NCBI GenBank assembly: GCA_013112715.1
Contig: JABFGB010000003.1
Location: 210,287-274,286, forward strand
DNA length: 64,000 nucleotides
From: Chloroflexota bacterium
Lineage (GTDB): Bacteria; Chloroflexota; Anaerolineae; Aggregatilineales; J027
Direction: 5' to 3'
The notes below the pieces were generated by a model, which had not been told where the DNA came from, did not search any database, and worked only from the letters and a program-made list of their open reading frames with translations. Position numbers and translations under genes: made by a program. Position 1 is the stretch's first letter. Each line of letters begins with the position of its first letter. Positions 7,058 through 16,116 of this stretch are shown piece by piece.

Positions 7058-7435
7058 ATGCCAGAACAGTAGACGATTGCAAAGGTGTATGCCTATGTTC
7101 TTGTCCGAACCGATATATCACTTGCACAGCAGATTGTGCAGGTTGGACATGCCTGTTTGGAGGCAGGGCGTTGGTTTGTCTGGCCGGATACCCCCTGTAA
7201 TCTCGTTGTCCTCAGTGTTGCCAATGTATCTGATTTACAGGCCGCGATTGAACGTATCCAATTGGCTGAAGTCCGTATCGCGCTGTTTTATGAACCAGAC
7301 CATCAACTTGGTTTAACAGCCGCCTGTACAGAACCCATCTCCGGCGCATTTCGGCGACTCTTTCGGCGTTTTCCTCTCTGGAATACGGATGGAGCATCCT
7401 CGGCACGCGGCCCACCACACCCCGTTTTCTCTTGA
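7058..7435 (+). CDS. PTH2-like peptidyl-tRNA hydrolase with in-frame UAG at codon 5
   Basis: From ATG 7058 the codons read Met-Pro-Glu-Gln, then TAG (7070-7072), then Thr-Ile-Ala-Lys-Val and an uninterrupted 121-residue body to TGA. The body begins VYAYVLVRTDISLAQQIVQVG, which fits the start of the PTH2 peptidyl-tRNA hydrolase fold (a first strand with VLVRTDL, then a helix with a GHA-like stretch), and it carries LTAACTEPI, like the family's conserved TxxxTxP region. PTH2 enzymes cut the ester between a stalled peptide and its tRNA. A GTG at 7085 could initiate just after the amber, but it has no ribosome-binding site. The amber tRNA 0.6 kb upstream makes readthrough plausible; a point nonsense mutation is the alternative. 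Confidence 0.62.
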
Positions 7436-7480
7436 GTGTGTAGTTCGTAAGCGAAGACCAAACTGTTTTCCAATGGAGGG

Positions 7481-7520
7481 AAAAAATGACACCCATCCAG
7501 CATTACCTGTTGTGGGTGTC
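7481..7520 (-). terminator. Intrinsic terminator of the EamA transporter gene
   Basis: On the minus strand GACACCCA and TGGGTGTC (8-bp perfect stem, 7488-7495 with 7513-7520) are followed by A then six T. It lies 17 bases after the EamA stop. Confidence 0.75.
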
Positions 7521-7536
7521 CGATAGAAAGACGATT

Positions 7537-8427
7537 CTAGGCTGATTTATCCAGCGATAGGAGGAGAATGCTTATCATCAACATGCCTGCCCCAACAATC
7601 CCTGTGGCTGCCAGTGTCTCCCCAAACAACACCCATGCTAAAAGCGCTGCTACGAGGGGATCAAGCATCCCGATGATACTGGCAGCGGTAGCGGAGACCG
7701 AGCGCAGGCCTGTTTGGAACATCCAATAGGCGAAGGCGGTTGGGATGAGGCCGAGATAGAGTACCAACATCCAGCCCTGCATAGTATGGACGGCGACGAC
7801 GCCATTGACTAGATTGACCGCTATCAACACGATTGTCCCGACGCCAAAGGTGATGGCTGTGACTTGCAGTGGGTGGTAATCGGTGGCGAGAAATCGCCCA
7901 CAGACGATCATGCTGGCATAACCGACGGCGGAGATTAACGAAAGGGTTGTGCCGAGGGGCGAATTGTAATCCGTGCCTTCGGGGGAATGTAGCCCAACGA
8001 GCAGCACACTCCCGATCATGGCGCTTATCAAAGCCAGTACGATGCGTCCATTCAGTGTTTCGAATTTCAACAGCACCGAGACGAATGTTACCACCAGTGG
8101 CGCGAGGCAGATCGTCAGTAGGGTGGCAATGGTGACGCCAGTGGCTTGAATCGCCGCGAAATAGGCCGCGTGGGAAATCGCCAAAAATGTGCCACTCAAT
8201 AGGAGGATGCCGAAGTCGCGCCGCTGAACCCTGAACATCTTCGGCCCGACGATGAACCAGCACGCCGCCAATAACACTGGAGTGGCGATCAGCATCCGTG
8301 CAAGATTGATGAATAGGGAGGTGGTGGCGTCTCCATTGTAGATGGCTTGGGTGGCGACCCCGATAGTACCCCACGTAATGGCTGTGCCTGTGACCAACCA
8401 GAGGCCGCCGTGTTGAAATTTCTGCAT
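7537..8427 (-). CDS. EamA/DMT-family transporter
   Basis: A 296-residue inner-membrane protein with ten predicted hydrophobic helices arranged as two five-helix EamA repeats, the hallmark of the drug/metabolite transporter superfamily. These carriers export amino acids, metabolites or drugs; the substrate cannot be read from sequence. The first helix contains TAITWGTIGVATQ, and the second repeat ends with a LDPLVAALLAWVLFGE motif typical of the family. Start ATG 8427. It stands alone, with its own terminator, back to back with the U32 peptidase gene across a 370-base gap. Confidence 0.85.
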   Translation of the reverse strand: MQKFQHGGLWLVTGTAITWGTIGVATQAIYNGDATTSLFINLARMLIATPVLLAACWFIVGPKMFRVQRRDFGILLLSGTFLAISHAAYFAAIQATGVTIATLLTICLAPLVVTFVSVLLKFETLNGRIVLALISAMIGSVLLVGLHSPEGTDYNSPLGTTLSLISAVGYASMIVCGRFLATDYHPLQVTAITFGVGTIVLIAVNLVNGVVAVHTMQGWMLVLYLGLIPTAFAYWMFQTGLRSVSATAASIIGMLDPLVAALLAWVLFGETLAATGIVGAGMLMISILLLSLDKSA

Positions 8428-8798
8428 GATAGAAATGCCCTTTGATCGTTATGAGATAGATGAAACTGGGGAAGCCGAAAACTTCCGCTGCGCTTAACGA
8501 TGGGTGGGCAAGGCGCGAATCAAATTAGACCACAGCAGGGTGTGTTTCTACTGGGGACGGGTAAGGATTGTCGCTTGCCCGGTGTTAGGCAGCGACGGGG
8601 GGTGGATTGATGCTATGGAGAGGCAAGGACATTGGATTTGTTTCCTGTTGGGATTTGATGCTAGGGAGAATGGTATGACAGAGGCGAATGGATGTCAATC
8701 ACTATTCCCTATTTCTATCACCAAAAATTCATAGAGATTTTACGGCTTTTGTGAGATAATTTTTGGCAAACCTAGCCCCGTTACGAGTATTAAACCCT
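8428..8798. other. 371-base intergenic region without a supported gene
   Basis: It separates two divergent genes and should contain both promoters. A 76-codon open frame at 8504-8734 has no ribosome-binding site and no recognisable composition, so I do not call it. GATAAT at 8755-8760 could be a -10 for the U32 gene, but I see no matching -35. Confidence 0.4.
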
Positions 8799-11306
8799 AT
8801 GCACATCAAGCCTGAAATCATGAGTCCTGCCGGATATTGGCCCCAACTGAATGCCGCGATTGAGGCAGGGGCGGATGCCGTCTATTTTGGACTGAAACAC
8901 TTTACTGCCCGTGCCAAAGTCGGTTTTACCCTGACTGAACTACCGGATGTCATGCAAACGCTGCATCAGCGGGGTGTCAAGGGTTATGTTACATTTAATA
9001 CCCTGATTTTTGACCACGAACTGCGTGAGGCGTGTAAGACACTTGAGCAAATTGCGCTTGCCGGAGCGGATGCGGTGATTGTGCAAGATGTAGGGATGGC
9101 CCAATTGGTGCAACAAATCGCGCCGAACCTCGATGTGCATGGTAGCACACAAATGAGCATCACCAGTGCGGAGGGGGTCGCACTCGCACAACGGTTTGGG
9201 GTCAGCCGGGTAGTGCTGGCGCGGGAACTCTCATTGAAAGAAATCCGGACCATCCGTGAGCAGACCGATTGTGAACTGGAAATTTTTGTACACGGAGCGC
9301 TGTGTGTGTCCTATTCGGGCCAGTGTTTTTCATCGGAGGCGTGGGGCGGACGGAGTGCTAATCGGGGTCAATGTGCCCAAGCGTGTCGTTTGCCCTATGA
9401 CTTAATTGTGGATGATGAAATGAAGCCGTTGGGCGATGCGCGGTATCTGCTGTCGCCCGGCGATCTGTATGCACTGCATCAAATCCCCGAAATCATAGAT
9501 ATTGGGATTTCGACGCTCAAGATTGAAGGGCGCTATAAAGATGAAAATTATGTTGCTCTGACCACAAATGCCTATCGTCAAGCGGTGGATGCGGTGTGGG
9601 AAAATCGGCCTATTCCCATTACCCCACAAGATGAGGTCGCCATTGAGCAGGCCTATTCACGGGGATTGGGGCCACATTTCCTGACGGGCACCAATCACCA
9701 AGCGGTGGTGTCGGGGCGTTCGCCGCGCCATCGAGGGGTATTGTGTGGCAGGGTGGTGCGGATTCAGCAGGATGCGGTTGTGGTTGAACCAACCGAGATT
9801 CAACAGGTCGCGCCGCTAAAGGCTGGCGATGGGATTGTTTTTGATGCTGCCGATTGGCGCAGCCCTGAAATTGAGGAAGAGGGCGGACGGTTGTATGAGG
9901 TCAAGCCGATTGGCAAAAATCTCGAACTGCGTTTCGGCAAAGGGGCCATTCATTTTGCGCGTATCCACGTCGGCGATTGGGTGTGGCGCACGCATGATGT
10001 GACGGTTGATAAGGCCGCGAAACCCTTCACCCAAGCGAATACCCCGGTGCATCGCCAGCCTGTGGATGTGCAGGTCATCGCGCATGAGGGTCAGTCGCTT
10101 GAATTGAGATGGGTACTGGCTAAAAATCCTGAAATCAGAGTTCATGTGCAGTCGGACGAACCCCTGACTCGCGCTAACAACCGCAGCGTCACCGCTGATT
10201 ATTTGCATCAACAGCTAGGGCGGCTGGGGAATACGGCGTATCGGTTGGAAAATTTGAGGGCGGATATTGAGGGCGACCCGTTTATTCCCAGTTCGCTATT
10301 GAATCGGCTACGTCAAGAAGCGGTTGAGTTACTGATTCAACAGCAGGCCTATGCACCGGAAATTATTACGACTGATCCCATTGGCGTGTTGGAAGAGGTC
10401 CTATTCGCACTTGGTTATCATTCGGAGGTGGCGCCGCTGGATACCCCCCGACTACATTTATTGGTGAGGACACCGGAACAGTTGGAGGCGGCACTGGAAA
10501 TTCAGCCTGTCAGCATCACCCTCGATTATTTGGATTTGTATGGCCTGAGTCCAGCCGTAGCGCGAATTAAAGAAGCAGGAATTACACCGCGTGTTGCCAG
10601 CCCTCGCATTCTTAAGCCAGAGGAGCAGCGCGTCGTCAATTTCCTGCTACGCTTGGACTGCGAATTGGTGGTGCGTTCGGGTGGTTTATTGGAAGCCTTG
10701 CAGGGGCGGCATCAACATCCATTAATCGGGGATTTCAGCCTGAATATTGCTAATCAACTTTCGGCGGCTACCTATCTTAGTCTCGGCCTCGCCAAAATTA
10801 CGCCGACACATGACTTAAATGCCGACCAGATTGGCAAATTAGCGCAAGCTATCGGGGGTGAGCGATTTGAAGTGATTGTGTATCACCATCTGCCTGTTTT
10901 CCACACCGAACACTGTGTTTTTTGCCGTTTCCTATCCAGCGGAACAAGCTATGTAGATTGTGGGCAACCCTGCGGAAGCCACAAGGTCGCCCTACGTGAT
11001 GGGCAAGGCCGCAGTCATCCTGTCATGGCGGATGTGGGGTGCCGTAATACGGTGTTTGGGGCTGAGGCCCAAGTCGCCAGCCGTCACCTTGACCAAATGC
11101 TGCGAAGTGGTATCTGCGACTATCGGCTGGAATTTGTGCATGAGTCACCCCAGCAGGTGCGAAAAGTCACGGCGGCATTCCAAGCCTATTTTGCAGGCGA
11201 AATCACGGCGGCGGAACTTGACCAGCGACTGCGAAAAGTCATCCCGACGACGGAAGGCTCGTTTTTTGTGCCTGACGATTATCTGCGGCTGCCTGTCATT
11301 CAGTAG
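8799..11306 (+). CDS. U32-family peptidase (RlhA/YhbU type)
   Basis: An 835-residue protein of the U32 (collagenase-like) group. The N-terminal TIM-barrel-like part starts PEIMSPAGYW and contains the U32 signature around residues 160-190 (ELEIFVHGALCVSYSGQCF) with a cysteine-rich stretch continuing to CAQACRLPY; these cysteines coordinate an iron-sulfur centre in characterised relatives. The C-terminal half contains the DUF3656-type extension (LVRTPEQLEAALE) and another cysteine set (CVFCRFLS, CGQPCGSH). In E. coli the related RlhA hydroxylates C2501 of 23S rRNA; a similar RNA-modification role is inferred. ATG 8799 is preferred over an upstream TTG. Its end overlaps the convergent creatininase gene by 11 bases. 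Confidence 0.82.
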   Translation: MHIKPEIMSPAGYWPQLNAAIEAGADAVYFGLKHFTARAKVGFTLTELPDVMQTLHQRGVKGYVTFNTLIFDHELREACKTLEQIALAGADAVIVQDVGMAQLVQQIAPNLDVHGSTQMSITSAEGVALAQRFGVSRVVLARELSLKEIRTIREQTDCELEIFVHGALCVSYSGQCFSSEAWGGRSANRGQCAQACRLPYDLIVDDEMKPLGDARYLLSPGDLYALHQIPEIIDIGISTLKIEGRYKDENYVALTTNAYRQAVDAVWENRPIPITPQDEVAIEQAYSRGLGPHFLTGTNHQAVVSGRSPRHRGVLCGRVVRIQQDAVVVEPTEIQQVAPLKAGDGIVFDAADWRSPEIEEEGGRLYEVKPIGKNLELRFGKGAIHFARIHVGDWVWRTHDVTVDKAAKPFTQANTPVHRQPVDVQVIAHEGQSLELRWVLAKNPEIRVHVQSDEPLTRANNRSVTADYLHQQLGRLGNTAYRLENLRADIEGDPFIPSSLLNRLRQEAVELLIQQQAYAPEIITTDPIGVLEEVLFALGYHSEVAPLDTPRLHLLVRTPEQLEAALEIQPVSITLDYLDLYGLSPAVARIKEAGITPRVASPRILKPEEQRVVNFLLRLDCELVVRSGGLLEALQGRHQHPLIGDFSLNIANQLSAATYLSLGLAKITPTHDLNADQIGKLAQAIGGERFEVIVYHHLPVFHTEHCVFCRFLSSGTSYVDCGQPCGSHKVALRDGQGRSHPVMADVGCRNTVFGAEAQVASRHLDQMLRSGICDYRLEFVHESPQQVRKVTAAFQAYFAGEITAAELDQRLRKVIPTTEGSFFVPDDYLRLPVIQ

Positions 11307-12102
11307 GTTTTTGGGACGCTGCAAAAAACTCAGCTTGCAGTTGGGGCGTCACCGTATCGTCCTTAATCAAGCGAGTCGCTTGTGCTAAGACCTTCGCCAG
11401 TGCATTCAGCCAACGTTCTCCTTTTTCGGCGGTTGCCACACTGCCATCCCCGCGATAATGGGTAGGGTGATCGGCATACCACCAAGTCCCAGTGCTAACC
11501 CCCGCATCCCGTAAGGTTTTCATGCGTTCCAATGGCATTCCTTCACCATCACTGCGGAGTTGATCAGGGTGAACCAAATCGGGGCGGATGACCATAATCG
11601 CGCTCGTTTCGACTTCCCCTGCGTGTCCATCAACAGTAGATACCCATTGTTTTTGCATCGCCGCTTCATCATCGGGGTTGAGGCGTGGTTGGGCCACATA
11701 GATGACATAATCACGTGGGCTTTCCAACTGTATCTGTAAGAAAAAATGGATGAGGTTTTCATTGCCCCCGTGTGCATTGACGAGGACGATTTTCTTGAGG
11801 CCATTACGAGCGATTTCACGGCACACGTTATCCATTAGGCGGATAATCAAATCGGCATCAATCGCAATCGTCCCCCCACAGTGACGAGCCTCTAAAATTT
11901 GGGTGAAGATAAAATCGGGAAAGATGAGAGCGGGTTCGAGATCAGCGGCACGACGGCAGACCTCGCGCCCGATGTACATATCTGTGCCGAGTGGTAAATG
12001 GTGGGCGTGGCGTTCGATACAAGAGAGAGGCAGTAGACAAACACCCTGTGCGGTTGCTACGGCTTGTGGAAATTCATCGCCGGTGAGTTCTTCCCAACGC
12101 AT
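11296..12102 (-). CDS. Creatininase-family amidohydrolase
   Basis: A 268-residue metal-dependent amidohydrolase. Family motifs: PLSCIERHAHHLPLGTD near the N-terminus (metal-binding glutamate and histidine), EARHCGGTIAID, VLVNAHGGNE (the central conserved HGGN), and DGHAGEVETSAIM, which supplies further ligands. Members hydrolyse creatinine, formamidopyrimidines, or intermediates of cofactor biosynthesis (MftE); the substrate here is open. Start ATG 12102 has AAGGAG 8 bases upstream. The neighbour upstream on the same strand is a luciferase-like oxidoreductase, with a 79-base gap. Confidence 0.82.
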   Translation of the reverse strand: MRWEELTGDEFPQAVATAQGVCLLPLSCIERHAHHLPLGTDMYIGREVCRRAADLEPALIFPDFIFTQILEARHCGGTIAIDADLIIRLMDNVCREIARNGLKKIVLVNAHGGNENLIHFFLQIQLESPRDYVIYVAQPRLNPDDEAAMQKQWVSTVDGHAGEVETSAIMVIRPDLVHPDQLRSDGEGMPLERMKTLRDAGVSTGTWWYADHPTHYRGDGSVATAEKGERWLNALAKVLAQATRLIKDDTVTPQLQAEFFAASQKPTE

Positions 12103-12180
12103 GGATTTGACTCCTTGAGTGACAAAAATACTGGAATCAATACTACCATCGTTGGGGCAAACTCACAGGGTCTGGCGTGA

Positions 12181-13278
12181 TTATTTTGGCACGGCAACCG
12201 CATTACGGCGGGCAATTTCTTGCCGGACAACAGGGGCGACCTTCGTGCCAAAAAGCTCAATGGCGTGCATCATCTTTTTGTGCTCGATGGTGTTGTAGCC
12301 CATATAGAGCGAGAAACGCTGATGATGAAATAACTCGTGCTGGAACAGGATTTTCTCGATAATTTCATCAGGCGTGCCAACAAAGTCCGCCCCGCGCAAA
12401 TGACGACCTGTCTCCATCTGTTGGCGACTGGTTGGCGACCAGCCCCGCTCTCGCCCAATCTGGCTGAACAACATATGGGCTGTCGGATAATATTCGTCTA
12501 CTGCTTCCTGCGTCGTGTCAGCAATAAACCCGTGCGAATTGACACTCAATGGGATTTGGTCAGGATTATGCCCAGTCTGTTTGGAGGCATCCCGGTAAAG
12601 ATGGAAAAATGGGGCAAAGCGTTCGGGCATCCCACCAATAATCGCCAGTGCCATCGGCAGGCCCAACGACGCCGCCCGGATAACGGATTCCGGTGTGCCA
12701 CCCACAGCGACCCATATCGGTATTTCTTCTTGTACAGGACGTGGATAGATGCCAAGATTCTCAATCGGTGAACGGAATTGACCCGTCCATGTAACATGGT
12801 CGGACTCACGGAGTTTGACCAGTAGCTCCAATTTTTCAGCGAAGAGTTCATTATAATCATGGAGGTCGTAGCCAAACAACGGAAATGACTCGATAAATGA
12901 ACCGCGCCCCGCCATAATTTCGGCCCGCCCATTTGAGAGTAAATCAAGGGTGGCGAAATCTTGAAAGACACGCACCGGGTCGTCCGAACTCAACACGGTG
13001 ACCGCCGTTGATAAACGAATGGATTTGGTGCGTGCAGCGGCGGCCCCCAAGATTACCAGTGGGGATGAGGCCAGATATTCTTCCCGATGATGCTCCCCAA
13101 TTGCAAAGACATCTAAACCCACTTGGTCAGCCAATTCAATGGTTTCCAGCAGATTTTGCATCCGCTCCACCGGGCTGATTTTTGCGCCTGTTGTGGGGTG
13201 GGGCATTAGTTCGACAAAGGTGTGCAGCCCTAGCTCAAAGGGGCGTTCATGATTGGGCGTGTTCGGTACAACTGCCAT
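12181..13278 (-). CDS. LLM-class flavin-dependent oxidoreductase
   Basis: A luciferase-like monooxygenase of 365 residues (from ATG 13278; a GTG nine codons earlier is possible). The TIM-barrel family pattern is clear: [10 protein letters not shown] at the start, [59 protein letters not shown] and a C-terminal [12 protein letters not shown]. Members bind reduced FMN or F420 and oxidise varied organic substrates; nothing here fixes the substrate. ATTTTCTC sits between start and upstream region, and the gene may share a transcript with the creatininase downstream. Confidence 0.82.
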   Translation of the reverse strand: MAVVPNTPNHERPFELGLHTFVELMPHPTTGAKISPVERMQNLLETIELADQVGLDVFAIGEHHREEYLASSPLVILGAAAARTKSIRLSTAVTVLSSDDPVRVFQDFATLDLLSNGRAEIMAGRGSFIESFPLFGYDLHDYNELFAEKLELLVKLRESDHVTWTGQFRSPIENLGIYPRPVQEEIPIWVAVGGTPESVIRAASLGLPMALAIIGGMPERFAPFFHLYRDASKQTGHNPDQIPLSVNSHGFIADTTQEAVDEYYPTAHMLFSQIGRERGWSPTSRQQMETGRHLRGADFVGTPDEIIEKILFQHELFHHQRFSLYMGYNTIEHKKMMHAIELFGTKVAPVVRQEIARRNAVAVPK

Positions 13279-13556
13279 GTTTTTCTCGCTCTTTATGTTG
13301 TCCACAAATATCTTTATAGAGACAGCCTTAGTCGGGGTTAACTTACTTTTTCGTCTAGGAGAGGGTGTACTGCTCTCGTGATGTTTCTGTGACTATGTTG
13401 TGATGTCGGTTTTCTATAATTGCGTAATTAGTCGGCTATGCAGTCGTTCCTATGAGGAGAATCAAATAGTGAATAATCGGCATCAAACCGAGCGTACCCG
13501 AAATAGGTATGAGGCTGAATCAATAGAAGGATATATGTGTTTTCAGGAGATGTGTG

Positions 13557-13955
13557 ATGCCCGCTCAAACCAATAATACCCTCTATGAGCGACTTGGAGG
13601 TGTTTATAGCATTGCCGCCGTCGTGGATGACTTTATTGACCGAATCATGGTGGATGCACGCCTGAACACAAATCCGCGCCTGGACGAAGCGCATCATCGG
13701 GTAACGGCGGCTGGGTTTAAATATCTCGTCACAGAGTTGGTCTGTCGAGCAACGGGTGGCCCACAACAGTATACGGGTCGGACAATGCGTGATTCTCATC
13801 ACCATCTTTTGATCTCGAAGCAGGAGCGGCAAGCCTTTATGGATGATTTTCATCAGACGCTAGATAAGTTCAAGGTTCCACGGCAGGAGCAGGATGAGCT
13901 AAAGGGTATCGTCGAGAGCACACGATCAGATATTGTTGACACAACCCTCGGATAA
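13557..13955 (+). CDS. Group 1 truncated haemoglobin
   Basis: A 132-residue 2-on-2 globin. LYERLGGVYSIAAVVDDFIDRI is the A/B helix region with the glycine motif, the F-helix segment contains GGPQQYTGRTMRDSHHHLLI (the proximal histidine is in DSHHHL), and the H helix follows. These proteins bind oxygen or nitric oxide and often act in NO detoxification. ATG 13557 is preferred over GTG 13554 because AGGAG at 13546-13550 gives better spacing. It stands alone ahead of the SDR gene. Confidence 0.88.
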   Translation: MPAQTNNTLYERLGGVYSIAAVVDDFIDRIMVDARLNTNPRLDEAHHRVTAAGFKYLVTELVCRATGGPQQYTGRTMRDSHHHLLISKQERQAFMDDFHQTLDKFKVPRQEQDELKGIVESTRSDIVDTTLG

Positions 13956-14072
13956 TCGGCAAGGGGGTTGTGGTATCCGAAGCGATTCAGAGAAGGAACA
14001 TGGCATTCATTTCGTGTAATACCAACTCCGAAAAACACGTGCCTATAAGCCAATTGGGAGAGGATTCTACTT

Positions 14073-14855
14073 ATGTACAAAGGTCTTGAAAACAAAGTTG
14101 CCCTAGTAACTGGGGCGAGTTCGGGTATTGGTCGAGCCGCTTCAATTGCCTTTGCTAAACAGGGAGCTAAAGTCGTGCTTGCCAGTCGTAATGAGGCAAG
14201 CACTTTACAAACGCTCCATATGGTTGAAGAAGTTGGCGGTGAGGGGATTTTTGTCAAAACTGATGTTTCCATCGCCGACGACGTGGAGAACTTAATCCAG
14301 ACAACACTGAAGACATATGGACAATTGGATTGTGCGTTTAACAACGCAGGAGTATCCGGGCCAGCAGGCCCCTTGTTCCAGCTTGCTGAGTCGGATTTCC
14401 AAGAGATTATGGATGTAAATCTCAAGGGTGTGTGGCTATGTATGAAGCACGAATTGACGGCCATGCTTGCCAAGGGTGGCGGTAGTATCGTGAACATGTC
14501 GTCTGCTGCTGGACTAATCGGCTCTGTAGGTATTGCTGCCTATACAGCAAGTAAGCACGGGGTTATAGGGTTGACCAAGTGCGCTGCCCTCGAATATGCC
14601 AAGGCTAATATACGAGTGAATGCTGTTTGCCCAAGTGTCATTGATAATACGGTGATGGTTAATCAGGTCAAAGCTGCATACCCAGAGGTTTACAATTATT
14701 TGCTGGCGACGCACCCCGTTGGTCGTATTGGTCAGCCTGAGGAAGTTGCAAATGCTGTCGTGTGGCTCTGCTCCGACGTAGCTTCATTCATTACTGGGGT
14801 TGCGTTTCCGATTGATGGCGGTACGGTGGCGGGTCAGATTCCAAAGGCTAGTTAG
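14073..14855 (+). CDS. Short-chain dehydrogenase/reductase (SDR)
   Basis: A 260-residue classical SDR. VTGASSGIGRAA is the NAD(P)-binding glycine motif, DVS and NNAGVSGP follow as expected, the catalytic set is Ser in NMSSAAG with YTASKHG (Tyr and Lys), and FPIDGGTVAGQ ends the fold. An arginine after the second strand (LASRNEAS) favours NADP(H). It is monomeric in length and uses an ATG with GAGAGG about 10 bases upstream. Substrate unknown. It ends with TAG, and no partner gene is nearby. Confidence 0.88.
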   Translation: MYKGLENKVALVTGASSGIGRAASIAFAKQGAKVVLASRNEASTLQTLHMVEEVGGEGIFVKTDVSIADDVENLIQTTLKTYGQLDCAFNNAGVSGPAGPLFQLAESDFQEIMDVNLKGVWLCMKHELTAMLAKGGGSIVNMSSAAGLIGSVGIAAYTASKHGVIGLTKCAALEYAKANIRVNAVCPSVIDNTVMVNQVKAAYPEVYNYLLATHPVGRIGQPEEVANAVVWLCSDVASFITGVAFPIDGGTVAGQIPKAS

Positions 14856-14897
14856 AGATAATCTAGCGGTCTACATTGAGGTTGGGTTTGTTTCCAT

Positions 14898-15028
14898 CAT
14901 GAGTCATCCCGAAATTTATCGGAGCGGCCGCCGTTCGTCCGTAGGAGAGGGCCTGCAGGCCTCTTCTACCTAAACTCACAGATTTGCTCTATGCGTTAGC
15001 CTGCTTATCAAATTTGGGATGGCTCATG
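14898..15028. mobile_element. MITE-like element with terminal inverted repeats
   Basis: The left end (14898-14917, CATGAGTCATCCCGAAATTT) and the right end (15010-15028, AAATTTGGGATGGCTCATG) are inverted copies with one mismatch and one indel. A nearly perfect 29-base palindrome (14941-14969) centred on CTGCAG lies inside. There is no coding sequence, and I see no clear target-site duplication. A small non-autonomous element or a large RNA hairpin are both possible. Confidence 0.5.
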
Positions 15029-15077
15029 TGAATCTCATCGTATTCCACAAACCCCCCGGTAGGCCATGGCGAAGGAA

Positions 15078-15103
15078 GCCCGCTTCACGTAGCGTCAGCG
15101 GGC
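15078..15103 (-). terminator. Hairpin downstream of the 308-residue anchored protein gene
   Basis: GCCCGCT (15078-15084) and AGCGGGC (15097-15103) form a perfect 7-bp stem, followed on the minus strand by TTCCTTCG. It lies 38 bases past the stop at 15141. The T-run is interrupted, so termination is moderate. Confidence 0.45.
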
Positions 15104-15140
15104 CAGTTCTATAACTCTCTTTTCGGAAATCCTATGGCTG

Positions 15141-16067
15141 TTATACAGCGCAACTGCCTGCTTGAATTGGTGTGCCCGGTATCGGCCCGACTTGTAGGGC
15201 AGTCTCATAGGCTGATTGACCACTTGAATACTCTGCGCCCAATATCACGACAGGATCAATGTCTGACCAAGCTGTGCCTTGTGACTCAAAATAGGCAGCG
15301 AGGGTGATGTAGGTATCCTGAAAAGCATAACTGTTGAAGATCAGGGCGGCTTCGTACATTTCGGGTGCGGTTGCCCCTTGTGCCGCCAAAAGTTCGAGCA
15401 AACCTAGTAGGGCCATGCCGTGATTACAATCGGGATAGGCCGTGTGGTTGCCACAGCAAGGACGGAAAATGGTTTCAGCGACCTGATAGACTAATACTTG
15501 CTGCTTGGCGGTTAATGTCATCAAGTTGCCACTGCTGTAAAGAGCCACCGCATCTCGTTTGCCAAGCGTCCATCCACCTGTCGAGGCATATTCGCCAAGT
15601 GGTACTTCGGCTGCATGTTGCATCATTGGCCCTTCATCCAAGACCATGCTGTGTTGGGTCAAACCGAGTGCCCAGAGGACATTCGTCCAAAACTGAATAT
15701 TGTCGGGTGTAAATGTGATGTGTTGAAGTGTATCCTGCAAAAGGATTTCTTGCTGCTCGTCATTTAGATTGCCCATCAGATTTTCGTACTTTATTAAGTC
15801 AATCGCACCTGTATCTACCAATTTTTGACCCATATCGCCCCACTGCACTGCAATTATTGTGCCTGATGTTGGGGCTACTTGCGCACTTAATGCGGTATAG
15901 GTGAAATTTTCCCCAATAGGAGTTGGGGCGGCGGTTGACACTTGTTCGGGGTAAGTGGGTGGTTGACTCAGTTGGAATGCGCCCAATAACTGACCCAATT
16001 TAAACACCGTGAACCATAGGCCCATAACTCCGATGAATACCATTGACCCCCAAATCGCTTTTCTCAC
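15141..16067 (-). CDS. Membrane-anchored extracytoplasmic protein, unknown
   Basis: A 308-residue protein with one N-terminal membrane helix (about residues 7-30) and an outer domain. A striking motif in the second half, FRPCCGNHTAYPDCNHGMAL, combines three cysteines, two histidines and a methionine, as in copper- or iron-binding periplasmic proteins. Its place at the end of the copper gene run supports a metal-related role, but I do not know the family. GGAGG 5 bases before the ATG at 16067 marks the start. It follows a small membrane protein by 49 bases. Confidence 0.6.
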   Translation of the reverse strand: MRKAIWGSMVFIGVMGLWFTVFKLGQLLGAFQLSQPPTYPEQVSTAAPTPIGENFTYTALSAQVAPTSGTIIAVQWGDMGQKLVDTGAIDLIKYENLMGNLNDEQQEILLQDTLQHITFTPDNIQFWTNVLWALGLTQHSMVLDEGPMMQHAAEVPLGEYASTGGWTLGKRDAVALYSSGNLMTLTAKQQVLVYQVAETIFRPCCGNHTAYPDCNHGMALLGLLELLAAQGATAPEMYEAALIFNSYAFQDTYITLAAYFESQGTAWSDIDPVVILGAEYSSGQSAYETALQVGPIPGTPIQAGSCAV

Positions 16068-16116
16068 GGTGTTTCCTCCTAATTTCTCTCAATCCCCTTG
16101 TATGCGGGCGGTAGGA

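Noticed and set aside
6946..7200. Overlapping open frame across the start of the PTH2-like gene
   Set aside because: It is out of frame with the recognisable PTH2 body, is cysteine-rich in a random way, and stops inside that gene.
7486..7545. 20-codon ORF with a GGAGGG ribosome-binding site
   Set aside because: It lies on the hairpin and A-run that form the terminator of the minus-strand EamA gene; no homology.
8504..8734. 76-codon open frame before the U32 gene
   Set aside because: No ribosome-binding site, random composition.
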